DNA of 44,801 bases from Opitutaceae bacterium (GTDB lineage: Bacteria; Verrucomicrobiota; Verrucomicrobiia; Opitutales; Opitutaceae), in the NCBI GenBank assembly GCA_028281165.1, contig JANQKI010000046.1:1-44801 (forward strand), in the 5' to 3' direction. Numbering within the stretch: position 1 is the first letter of the stretch; each line of letters opens with the position of its first letter. The translations under genes were made by a program, and so were the position numbers. The notes below the pieces were generated by a model. The model searched no databases. It was not told where the DNA came from and saw only the letters and a program-made list of their open reading frames with translations. Positions 29,162-36,675 of the stretch are shown here, piece by piece.

Positions 29162-29929
29162 TTATTCCGATTCCTTCTCGGGAGAATCTGGCGGCGGGAA
29201 GCGGATATCCAATGTGCCGCCGTAGAAATCTCCCAAGGTTCGCCGAAGCTTTCCTGTTTCGCTATCGAAGGTCATTTCTATCCAATACACAGGTTTTTTA
29301 GCATCTGCCTTCTCCTTATCTTTAGGTCGTTTCAAGTGGTAATGATATCGATTTATAACCGACATCTCCTCTTTGCTTTCCCGATAAGGCTTTCCCAGCA
29401 AAGTGATGGTATCCTCGATGGTTGGGACAGTGAATTCGTAGTTAGTCCCGTCCTCATCATCTTCAATAGACACAGAGGCGGTTCTATTTTTGCGATCAAT
29501 TTCCGCGCCGCCCAAAGACCTGGCCATGGTCACCAGAAGATCGGCTGGGATGATCGCGAGGTAGGCTTCTGACAATTTTAACGACTTGAGGCGTTCCTCT
29601 TCAAACGTTAGTTGGACACTCATGTCGTAGATGTCAGGTTCATCCGATGGCTCCTTGTACTGCTTGTCGAAAATCATATTCCAATGATCGAATTCGCCAT
29701 CCTTTTCCGTTTCTGATGGAAAGAAGCCGAGCCAACGCATGTCATCTGTTAGAAGAAGCGGTTTTTTGAATACAAAGGCCAGATCATCTTTGTGTTCGAC
29801 TTCCACGTACTCATCGAACGAGGCAAGCTGCCACTTGAGCTGCAGCAACCTCAAGTAGACGCATCCTGTAAGAAGAAGGCCGACTAGGATAAGACTCGCG
29901 ATTGCTATGGTTCGTTTCCTTGCAGTCAT
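29162..29929 (-). CDS. Putative lipoprotein of unknown function
   Basis: A 255-residue protein with a basic N-terminus, a hydrophobic stretch and a lipobox LLLTGC (lipidated Cys23), so it should be membrane-anchored and face the periplasm. The mature part is highly charged and lacks recognisable domains. It contains two parallel beta-rich halves (FVFKKPLLLTDDMRWLGFF and YWIEMTFDSETGKLRRTLGDF). The ATG lies 4 bp after the AlkB-like stop, and the stop is 41 bp before the methyltransferase ATG. Function not recognised. Confidence 0.8.
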   Translation of the reverse strand: MTARKRTIAIASLILVGLLLTGCVYLRLLQLKWQLASFDEYVEVEHKDDLAFVFKKPLLLTDDMRWLGFFPSETEKDGEFDHWNMIFDKQYKEPSDEPDIYDMSVQLTFEEERLKSLKLSEAYLAIIPADLLVTMARSLGGAEIDRKNRTASVSIEDDEDGTNYEFTVPTIEDTITLLGKPYRESKEEMSVINRYHYHLKRPKDKEKADAKKPVYWIEMTFDSETGKLRRTLGDFYGGTLDIRFPPPDSPEKESE

Positions 29930-29933
29930 TTTG

Positions 29934-30494
29934 TCAAATCATCCGTCGGAAGGTAATGTTTATTCTTGGTCCCAGAGTCTTGCTCGTTTTGGGAACTTGG
30001 TGGTGCCAATGCTCTTGGCAATCCCGCATCAAAACCAACGATCCATCGTCCAGTGTCACGGAATGAATGATGGATCTATCTTTCTTGTATCTAAATTTAA
30101 ATACGCGTGAAGCGCCCAGACTTAGAGATGCGATAAGGGAGGTGTCTAGCGTTTTTTCGCCGTCGCTATGCCAGCCCAAATGGTCGCTGCCGTCTCGATA
30201 GTAGTTTAACAAGGCGGCGTTGAAACGAAACTTCGCAAGCTCTTCCACTTTCCTTTTCAAATCGGCGATGGCTTTAGGAAATCTTTCCGGTTCGTGGCGC
30301 GTTCCGGAATATTCGTAGGGTTTATCTCCGTAATAGGCATTTAGGCGAGGGTAGAGAACCTTTTTCCCGAAGAGCTTTCCTGAGTACTGTTTCCATTCAA
30401 TGGCTTCGTTGATCTGGTCTGACAAACCTCCGGGGGCAAAGTTCTCGATCAGTTCCGCCCTTCCATCGAGATCGAAGATGACGGATTTCTTCAT
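29934..30494 (-). CDS. AlkB-like 2-oxoglutarate/Fe(II)-dependent dioxygenase
   Basis: A 186-residue protein of the AlkB family, which oxidatively demethylates alkylated nucleic-acid bases. The Fe(II) ligands are visible as HSDGE (His-x-Asp) around residue 110 and the distal His in HWHHQVPK. The 2-oxoglutarate-binding arginines lie in RINITFR at the C-terminus. The nucleotide-recognition lid (LYPRLNAYYGDKPYEYSG) resembles ALKBH2/3-type and short bacterial homologues more than E. coli AlkB. Its start overlaps the upstream GNAT stop by 4 bp (ATGA). DNA or RNA alkylation repair is the expected role; specificity is not determinable by eye. Confidence 0.9.
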   Translation of the reverse strand: MKKSVIFDLDGRAELIENFAPGGLSDQINEAIEWKQYSGKLFGKKVLYPRLNAYYGDKPYEYSGTRHEPERFPKAIADLKRKVEELAKFRFNAALLNYYRDGSDHLGWHSDGEKTLDTSLIASLSLGASRVFKFRYKKDRSIIHSVTLDDGSLVLMRDCQEHWHHQVPKTSKTLGPRINITFRRMI

Positions 30495-31003
30495 GCTAAC
30501 TCCCTTTCGTAGCTTAAGACAACAAAACCTTGAGATTCCGAAATTCCAATCTGTTTATATCCAAATTTATGGTACAAAATTTGAGCTGCAACTTGTATTG
30601 ATGTTGTATCGAGTATCAATTTTCTGTATCCAAGCTTTTGCGCTTCACATTCCAGGGCTTGGAGAAGAAGCGAGCCGAATCCTCTCCTCTGATAATCGGG
30701 ATGAATCCGCATTCGCTTAATTTCCGCTACTTCTTTTGAAACGAACTTCAGCCCACCCATTGCGATGAGCTTTTCCGCGCCCAAACCCACTAAAAACGTT
30801 CCTTCGTTTTCAAGATAGACATTTTCGATGTCCCTTAAATCGTCATCCCAAGAGCCTTCCCCAGCGTGGGCCCCTGCCTGAGATAAGGCCATATTGTGCA
30901 GGTCCCAGACAGATTCCTGGTCCTCTGACAGATATGGCCTTATTCTAAATCCGTCTACGCTATTTCCTTGGTCGAGCCTTCGACTGCTTCCTTCCGTTTC
31001 CAT
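30491..31003 (-). CDS. GNAT-family N-acetyltransferase
   Basis: The ATG at 31003 gives 170 residues. Longer upstream extension to 31117 is possible but would overlap the neighbouring gene far more and lacks family content. Acetyl-CoA-binding motif A is IKRMRIHPDYQRRGFGSLLLQALE, with the QRRGFG pyrophosphate loop, and the C-terminal strand is KLILDTTSIQVAAQILYHKFGYKQIG. The substrate is unknown. The gene overlaps the upstream membrane-protein gene by 49 nt and the downstream AlkB-like gene by 4 nt, so these are translated from one message. Confidence 0.87.
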   Translation of the reverse strand: METEGSSRRLDQGNSVDGFRIRPYLSEDQESVWDLHNMALSQAGAHAGEGSWDDDLRDIENVYLENEGTFLVGLGAEKLIAMGGLKFVSKEVAEIKRMRIHPDYQRRGFGSLLLQALECEAQKLGYRKLILDTTSIQVAAQILYHKFGYKQIGISESQGFVVLSYERELA

Positions 31004-31374
31004 TCGCCTAATCGAGTAATCATATAGGCGACTAAGGCGACAACGAAAAAGACGAGAAGCATCCAGGCCATAGATTGCAGAGATCCAATAACGGTGCGAT
31101 AAACTTCGAGAATCCAACGATCCACGTTCAATTCCACAAGCTGTTGCTCCTTCCAGCGTTGGTTGACGTATTGCTCCAGAGACCGGATACGAACGCCCCC
31201 GGAGATGCCGACAACGTAGATTGCGAAGGTCATGTACTTCGACCAGGCAGAAGAAATTTCGTCCGAGATGATTCTCAGCAGGATCTTCTTAATGTGCGGC
31301 TTGAAAAACGAGACCGTAATTAGCGAGACCAATGCTGCTGTGGCGAACGTTACAATGAGTAGTGTGATAAACAT
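30955..31374 (-). CDS. Small membrane protein of unknown function
   Basis: A 139-residue protein with an N-terminal membrane helix (about 2-23), a possible weak second helix (about 46-62, FAIYVVGISGGV) and a strong helix (about 98-121, MAWMLLVFFVVALVAYMIT). Between them is an amphipathic region that includes RSLEQYVNQRWKEQQLVEL. The C-terminus is charged and likely cytoplasmic. It follows the lipoprotein gene by 18 bp. No family recognised; the pairing with a lipoprotein suggests an envelope role. Confidence 0.75.
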   Translation of the reverse strand: MFITLLIVTFATAALVSLITVSFFKPHIKKILLRIISDEISSAWSKYMTFAIYVVGISGGVRIRSLEQYVNQRWKEQQLVELNVDRWILEVYRTVIGSLQSMAWMLLVFFVVALVAYMITRLGEWKRKEAVEGSTKEIA

Positions 31375-31392
31375 TTTTCGCTCCTTTCGATT

Positions 31393-32205
31393 TTAGCTAT
31401 TTTCATGCGATGCGATCTGGGAGGGAGTTGTCGATGGGGTTTTACCGTTTCCGAGCTCCCGCTTTAGCCGCTTCATCATGTCTTCGACCTCGGGGATCAA
31501 CTTGAGACTTGATGCGATTCGATTTCGTTCTTCCATTCCTCGCTTCTTGTCGCCAGCCACGGCTGCTGAGAAGACGTTTTTCTTAGTGGCGGAAGCGGTC
31601 GCTGTGCCATAGGGATAGCCATTTCGCACATCGACTAGCAAGGCGTTGGAAAACCCTACAGTTTCAGTCTTTTCCGAAGGAACAAAGTAGGCTCCGATGA
31701 TAGTCCAGTTGGCGACAGCCGTTGACAAGGTTTCGCGCCGGGTCTGTGAATACACCTCGTAGATCAGTACGGCGTCTAGATGTTGGCGAGCGGCTCCGAG
31801 ACGAATCTTGCGAATGATCTCCCGAGTGTTTCTCGGAGTATTGGGGGCGCGCTCCCCGTAAACCATTTCCGCGATTAACGGGCTTATGGGTACGAATTCT
31901 CCGAAGTCCTTTCCCATACGATTTGCCGCTTCTTGCCAGGCTTTCCCTTCTTCTCTTGGAAGATTGCTCAAGTCCCCGTTTACGATACGAGCCAACCCAA
32001 TGCGAGCGGGGAATTGAAGGAGCGGCTCGACGCTAGCCACTTCCATTACTTCTCGATTCACCTGGCCTGAGCCAAGCTGATTGTTGGCATGACTATCTGG
32101 ATACTTGCTTAGATAATCGGTGCCTGAAGTCGTCTGAGTGGTTGAGTTACAACCAGACAAGATAAGACTTGTGATTGCTGCTAGTAAGATCGTTTTTGCT
32201 TTCAT
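31393..32205 (-). CDS. Lipoprotein, possibly related to rhombotarget lipoproteins
   Basis: The second ATG of the cluster (32205) is chosen because AAAGGA lies 6 nt upstream. It gives 270 residues with a lipobox LILSGC (Cys19). The mature protein has a segment RIGLARIVNG, a helical region, then LDAVLIYEVYSQ and WTIIGAYFVPSEKTETVGFS followed by ALLVDVRNGYPYGTA. That order resembles what I recall of rhombotarget lipoproteins, whose WTIVGAY region is similar; this is a weak, memory-based resemblance. It heads the six-gene minus-strand run ending at 28023. Confidence 0.75.
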   Translation of the reverse strand: MKAKTILLAAITSLILSGCNSTTQTTSGTDYLSKYPDSHANNQLGSGQVNREVMEVASVEPLLQFPARIGLARIVNGDLSNLPREEGKAWQEAANRMGKDFGEFVPISPLIAEMVYGERAPNTPRNTREIIRKIRLGAARQHLDAVLIYEVYSQTRRETLSTAVANWTIIGAYFVPSEKTETVGFSNALLVDVRNGYPYGTATASATKKNVFSAAVAGDKKRGMEERNRIASSLKLIPEVEDMMKRLKRELGNGKTPSTTPSQIASHENS

Positions 32206-32294
32206 TTCCATTCCTTTGGTTGAAGTAATCAACTTCCATTCAGAATAGAATGAAGCGTGCCAAATTACATCGCTCTGGCGCTAACCTTTTGATT

Positions 32295-32319
32295 GATAGT
32301 GAGATAACTATCGTTTTTT
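32295..32319 (+). terminator. Hairpin with T tract in the gap between lipoprotein and sulfatase genes
   Basis: GATAGT (32295-32300) and ACTATC (32307-32312) form a 6-bp stem with a 6-nt loop, followed by G and six T on the plus strand. Both flanking genes are on the minus strand, so as a terminator it would only stop antisense transcription. It may instead lie in the promoter region of the lipoprotein gene. Confidence 0.3.
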
Positions 32320-32385
32320 AATCTCGGAAAGATCGAACTACTCTCATCTATCAATAAAGGTACAAATGAGATGGACAAAAAACGT

Positions 32386-33816
32386 CTACTGGGCGGGCGA
32401 CACCATCCTGCCAAGGTATTCGAATTCGTCGAATTTTTCCGCTCCGCCTACAACTCTTGGATCGCCTGTCTCGGAAAGTTCGACCATCAATTTCCTGTCG
32501 AGGGACTCAACGGTTTCTTTGTATTCAGGCCTGGATGCTAGATTATTGAGCTGGTAGGGATCCGACTTGAGATCGTAAAGCTCCTTGTTCGGTCGCTTCC
32601 CCATAGCCAAGTCGTGAAAATATGAATACCCTTCGTTCTTCAGGCGTATGATCTCGTCCTTGGTAGGGCCATTGTCGATATCCGAATAAATGGGTCCCCT
32701 CATGCTGCCATCTGGGTGTCCGGCTGGCCATCTCTCTGGAAGAAAGTTTCGAATATAGAGAAACGCTTCGGTACGAATCGCTCGCATAGGATAGCCTCCC
32801 ATATGATCTATTTGAGCTGGCGTGTGGCGTTCTCTTCCTACGAAAACATGATCGCGACTCTTTTCCACAAGCTCTGACTGAGTCGCATTTAACAAGGGCA
32901 GAATACTCCTGCCAGTCATCTCTTCAGGGATATCAACGCCGGCAATTTCTAAAAAGGTAGGGGCCAAGTCCGTCAGACTGACAAAATCTTTCACAATTCG
33001 ATTTTTTGTTATCTTACTGCCCCATTGTACGGCCAGAGGAACGCGAACCCCGTGATCGTAAAGATTCGTTTTCCCTCTTGGGAAAGGCCATCCGTGATCA
33101 CCCGTCATGACGACGATGGTATTCTCAAGCTCGCCCATTTGCTCCAGCATTCGCAGTGCCTTGCCTACGTCGCTGTCGAACCTTTGTACTTCCCAATAGT
33201 AGTCGCAAATGTCGGTTCTGACGACTTCGGTATCGGGAAAGAAGGGAGGGACTTCAACCTCACTTAGCTTCATTCCGCTCTTAATTCCGGATTGCCAATC
33301 GTAGACTCTGTGGGGATCTTGGGAGCCTAGCCAGAAGCAGAATGGCTTGTCGGCCGGCCGATCTTCGAAAAAAGCTTCAACGCTTTGGTATTTTTTCCCG
33401 GCAACCGAGCGTTCTCTGTCAGTTCCGGGACCAAATGCCTTACGATAGGAACCCACATGGTATCCATTGTTTTCCAAGATATTTGGATACGTTTGAATGC
33501 CATTGGGGAATGCGCTCCAGAGATTACTACCGGAATTGAGTCGCCAAAAATGCTGACCAGTCAGGATGGCGTTACGCGAGGGAGTGCACGAGGGTGAGGA
33601 AACGAAGGCGTGCTGGAAAAGCGCGCCGTTCTCTGCAATGCTATCGAAGGTCGGTGTTTTTACCACGGCGTCCTCATAGGCTCCTGCGTGAGGCCAGCCC
33701 CAGTCGTCGGCGATCGCGAATAGGATATTCGGACGGTCTTCCGTCGCGAATAGGGTTATGTTTGTAGTTAACAGAAAACTACAAAACGCAAGTAGCTTGT
33801 CCTTAGGGTAGCGCAT
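32386..33816 (-). CDS. Secreted sulfatase (formylglycine-dependent)
   Basis: A 476-residue alkaline-phosphatase-fold sulfatase with a signal peptide (cleavage near FATEDRPN, about residue 25). Metal-binding residues begin at ILFAIADDWG. The modification site is SCTPSR with Cys77, the C-x-P-x-R form that needs a formylglycine-generating enzyme. A second metal site is seen in VVMTGDHGWPFPRGK, with other typical segments such as VPLAVQWG and DLAPTFLEIAG. It is expected to remove sulfate esters from polysaccharides in the periplasm or outside the cell, consistent with marine PVC bacteria. It follows the ThuA gene by 24 bp. Confidence 0.94.
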   Translation of the reverse strand: MRYPKDKLLAFCSFLLTTNITLFATEDRPNILFAIADDWGWPHAGAYEDAVVKTPTFDSIAENGALFQHAFVSSPSCTPSRNAILTGQHFWRLNSGSNLWSAFPNGIQTYPNILENNGYHVGSYRKAFGPGTDRERSVAGKKYQSVEAFFEDRPADKPFCFWLGSQDPHRVYDWQSGIKSGMKLSEVEVPPFFPDTEVVRTDICDYYWEVQRFDSDVGKALRMLEQMGELENTIVVMTGDHGWPFPRGKTNLYDHGVRVPLAVQWGSKITKNRIVKDFVSLTDLAPTFLEIAGVDIPEEMTGRSILPLLNATQSELVEKSRDHVFVGRERHTPAQIDHMGGYPMRAIRTEAFLYIRNFLPERWPAGHPDGSMRGPIYSDIDNGPTKDEIIRLKNEGYSYFHDLAMGKRPNKELYDLKSDPYQLNNLASRPEYKETVESLDRKLMVELSETGDPRVVGGAEKFDEFEYLGRMVSPAQ

Positions 33817-33840
33817 GTGGTTGAGATCGTGGGGGGAGAG

Positions 33841-34824
33841 CTACTTGGAGAATTTTCGAGAGCTTGATTTTTTCTCCGTTGGAAAATCTGCAGGGACTTC
33901 TGTCAAAGTGACCTTTCCGGTGGCGGCCCATTCCGTTCCGCGTTGAAAGGTGACTATGAAGCCCACGCTTTCGAAGGAGTAGTCGGTGTGGCCAAGCATT
34001 GAATGGAAAACCCTTCCTTTGCCGTAATTCAGGGTCAACAATATTGGTTCATGTCGATCCGTTCCTCTCCAATCAGGTGAAGAATAGGCTGTGGCCAGGA
34101 CCGTCATGTTTTCCGCTGGGCCGCGCATTCTGGCGTAAAGCTCGTCCCTCGTATGGAGCCATTCCTCGGGCAGGTCTCGCATGATCGGATGCGAGGGTTC
34201 GCGCGTTATAATGACAAACTCGTGTTGTGGGCCGTGGCTACCCGCGTTGCCAGGTTTCAGATCGCGAATGACTTGTCCGTCGTTGTTGAAATACAAAAAA
34301 GGCCCCGTTTTTTCATTACGGCCGCCCCAGCCTCCAAGACCAGTCATTTTATTGAATTCATCCCAGTCGCTCCAGGCATTATTGGCAGCGTGAATGGCGA
34401 CCAGGCCGCCTCCCTCGCTCATGTATTTCTCCAAGGCGTTTTTCGTCTCGGCCGGCAAATCGGCAGCTCTCCAACCGAAATTCGAAATGACTACATCGTA
34501 CTTAGAGAAATCCGGTTTGAAGTCCGGATCCATTTTAGGTTCGGACAGATGGGTTGTCACTTGCCCGTTATCCAGAGGCCAATCCTCCAAGTGCCTTCGC
34601 GTTACCTCTTCATTGCCGCCCCAGGTAAACGCTTTACGGCGAATGTCTACGGAGAAAAGGCCTGTCTCCTCAAGGTAGCTTTTCATCATCATGGTAGATT
34701 TTGGCCAAATCCGATGGTTGTTTTGTCCATCGATGATCAAGGCCTTGATTTCCGCCTCGAGTCGAGACGTACCAAGTAACAGCAAAGCGACTACAGAGAG
34801 GATTTGAAGGTAGGGCCTATTCAT
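33841..34824 (-). CDS. ThuA-like domain protein, secreted
   Basis: A 327-residue protein with a signal peptide (LQILSVVALLLLGTSRLEA). The ThuA/trehalose-utilisation domain has a class I glutamine-amidotransferase-like fold. Key segments are ALIIDGQNNHRIWPKST, YDVVISNFGWRA, YMSEGGGLVAIHAANNAW, EPSHPIMRDLPEEWLHTRDELYARM and GKGRVFHSMLGHTDYSF. The usual nucleophile Cys of amidotransferases is absent at GGLVAIHAA, as is normal for ThuA. Such proteins are linked to ketosugar metabolism. Located between the aldo/keto reductase and the sulfatase, all exported, it probably acts in glycan processing. Confidence 0.9.
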   Translation of the reverse strand: MNRPYLQILSVVALLLLGTSRLEAEIKALIIDGQNNHRIWPKSTMMMKSYLEETGLFSVDIRRKAFTWGGNEEVTRRHLEDWPLDNGQVTTHLSEPKMDPDFKPDFSKYDVVISNFGWRAADLPAETKNALEKYMSEGGGLVAIHAANNAWSDWDEFNKMTGLGGWGGRNEKTGPFLYFNNDGQVIRDLKPGNAGSHGPQHEFVIITREPSHPIMRDLPEEWLHTRDELYARMRGPAENMTVLATAYSSPDWRGTDRHEPILLTLNYGKGRVFHSMLGHTDYSFESVGFIVTFQRGTEWAATGKVTLTEVPADFPTEKKSSSRKFSK

Positions 34825-34884
34825 TAGTAGGGAGCTTGTATCTAAAATTCCATTATGAAAGTAAAAAGCGGGAAAGACGCGTCT

Positions 34885-36093
34885 CTAGCCTGGTCTTAAT
34901 TCCACTTTGCGACCGACAGCGGTAACGTTTTCCCGTATCATATCTTCGTTCCACATATTAGAGATGACTGCCGAGACGTTCTTGTTTTGCAAAACGAACT
35001 GGTAAGCTCGAACGGGAGCGCTTTCGTTTCCTGGAACGATGCGGTTGAGTTTCTGTTCTCTCCATTCCGCTAAAGGTTTAAAATCGTCGAAGTGAGTACG
35101 GACTGCTGCTGCTGCCTTCATGGCAATGATGCCGACACCTTGTTCAGCGGCGTGGGCGATCGCCTCCTCTGCCGCTCCGTGGTTGATGACGTTATAAGCG
35201 GCCATAACCACGTCGTAGGTATTCAGATCTACAGCTTTTCGCGTGACTTGTTCGAATGCGGTATGAGTGGAAACGGCTACAAAGCGGCATTTGCCCTGCT
35301 TTTTCATTTCTTCAAGCGTATCCAGCATTTCAGGTTCTTCGAGCTGTTCGGGAGCTGGACAACCATGAGGGCAAAAAAGCACGTCGTAATGATCCAAACC
35401 CGTTCGCTTCAGGCTTCCTTCCAGGATCTCGAACATGCGAGCTCTGAATTTTCCATTGCCATCGACCCGATGGCCGTAATCTCGCTGCATGGCGATGATC
35501 CGGTATTCCCAATCAAGCTCCCTATGCTGTCCTGGGAAGTAGGCAAAGAAGATTCCCGGCTTCCCAACCGCCCTTTGCTCCACGATTTCTTTCGCCTTCT
35601 CGACTATAGCATTCTTCTTTTCCGAGGGGAGCGCTTCGAAAATATCGCGATATTGCTGCATTCTGAACCTGCCAAAAGGACTTAGCTTCGAAGCGATGAA
35701 TAGCTTTTCACGGGTTCCAGGCTCTTCTTTGAAAAGTTTCCCCAAAGCCAACTCGCTTTCGCTATCTCTCCCGTAGGAGACAGCCGTATCAATATAATTG
35801 ATACCTAGTTCCATGGCCAGTTTGACCATGGATAGGTTGTTTCGTTTGATAGGAATTCCCCCCATCACCATCTCGGAGACCATTAGGCCTGTCGCTCCTA
35901 GTTTGCGATAAGCCATGCCAGGCTGTTTATTTCTCCACTCTGGCTCTCTTTCCTTACGCGCAAGTGTAGTTTCGCTCTGAGCCGTCGACTTGCTCATGGA
36001 GGTTTCGGCTAAAGCTAACGACGCTGCGGTGATCGAGGTAGCTTTGATGAATTTTCTTCTAGAGGGAGAGGATGCGGGTTCTTTTTTATGCAT
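34885..36093 (-). CDS. Tat-exported aldo/keto reductase family protein
   Basis: A 402-residue protein with a twin-arginine signal (SPSRRKFIKATSITAASLALA) and an aldo/keto reductase barrel. Recognisable parts are YRKLGATGLMVSEMVMGG at the N-terminus, the catalytic Asp/Tyr in GINYIDTAVSYGRDSE, Lys in LFIASKLS, and His in DVLFCPHG. Between the Lys and His segments an unusually long stretch (about 80 residues, including GKPGIFFAYFPGQHRELDWEY) replaces the usual short linker. The C-terminus is also family-like (AYQFVLQNKNVSAVISNM). Export suggests an envelope oxidoreductase rather than a cytoplasmic NADPH enzyme. First gene of the trio with ThuA and sulfatase. Confidence 0.88.
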   Translation of the reverse strand: MHKKEPASSPSRRKFIKATSITAASLALAETSMSKSTAQSETTLARKEREPEWRNKQPGMAYRKLGATGLMVSEMVMGGIPIKRNNLSMVKLAMELGINYIDTAVSYGRDSESELALGKLFKEEPGTREKLFIASKLSPFGRFRMQQYRDIFEALPSEKKNAIVEKAKEIVEQRAVGKPGIFFAYFPGQHRELDWEYRIIAMQRDYGHRVDGNGKFRARMFEILEGSLKRTGLDHYDVLFCPHGCPAPEQLEEPEMLDTLEEMKKQGKCRFVAVSTHTAFEQVTRKAVDLNTYDVVMAAYNVINHGAAEEAIAHAAEQGVGIIAMKAAAAVRTHFDDFKPLAEWREQKLNRIVPGNESAPVRAYQFVLQNKNVSAVISNMWNEDMIRENVTAVGRKVELRPG

Positions 36094-36186
36094 GGCTCGA
36101 AAGTAGGCTGTCTTTATTTTTTGTCAGTAAAAGGCTTATCCACCAACATGAAATTTTCTTTTTGGCAAAATATAGTTCCAGAGTTT

Positions 36187-36675
36187 TTAAACTCGGTTCT
36201 TCAACGCTCCGATTACCTCCAGGGCGATTCGCTTCGCGGTGGAGTAAGCCTTACCCCATTCGCTGGCCCTGGGACCTGACCAGTTCATTCTTTCGAGACG
36301 GTTCTGCTCGATAAAGGCTAGTACTCTTTTGCATGATGACGAGAGGGCTTCTTCGGCAGTATTGACGAGCAAAACGGGTTTGCGCTGAGCTTTTGCGAAT
36401 TCGACAGATGCCAAAGTACCTCCCTGGAGCTCTCCCGCGTAGATCACGATGGTCGCATCGGAATCTTCAACGTTCTTCAATGTGCGATCGATGTAGTCCG
36501 CTCCAGATAACTCCAAAAGTGGATACTTCGTGTCTATCGTTCCATCTTCCGATTTGCGACCATCGGGACACCAACCACCACAGGTAAATGATTTCTCAAG
36601 GCAGGCGTCGAGCATGCCGCGATCAACTCCGGTCTGGCCGCCGCAGACGAATTTAATGGTCTGGATTTCTTTCAA
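36187..36675 (-). CDS. SLOG/LOG-like Rossmann protein ('putative molybdenum carrier' family)
   Basis: A 162-residue protein. It opens with IKFVCGGQTGVDRGMLDAC, the nucleotide-binding GGQTGVDR signature of the family annotated as putative molybdenum carrier, which belongs to the SLOG superfamily. Supporting parts are CGGWCPDGRKSEDG, YPLLELSGADYIDRTLKNVEDSDATIVIY and the GGT loop in LQGGTLASVEFA. The molybdenum role is a legacy annotation; nucleotide or nucleotide-sugar binding is more consistent with the fold. Its start overlaps the GTPase stop by 23 bp, so they are translationally coupled, and it is the third gene of the DUF2868-GTPase-SLOG operon. Confidence 0.86.
   Translation of the reverse strand: MKEIQTIKFVCGGQTGVDRGMLDACLEKSFTCGGWCPDGRKSEDGTIDTKYPLLELSGADYIDRTLKNVEDSDATIVIYAGELQGGTLASVEFAKAQRKPVLLVNTAEEALSSSCKRVLAFIEQNRLERMNWSGPRASEWGKAYSTAKRIALEVIGALKNRV

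Noticed and set aside
34153..34779. Plus-strand 208-codon open frame inside the ThuA gene
   Set aside because: The opposite strand encodes a complete ThuA domain with signal peptide; the plus-strand product has no family features.
35092..35685. Plus-strand 197-codon open frame inside the aldo/keto reductase gene
   Set aside because: Antisense to conserved reductase motifs; a frame shadow.
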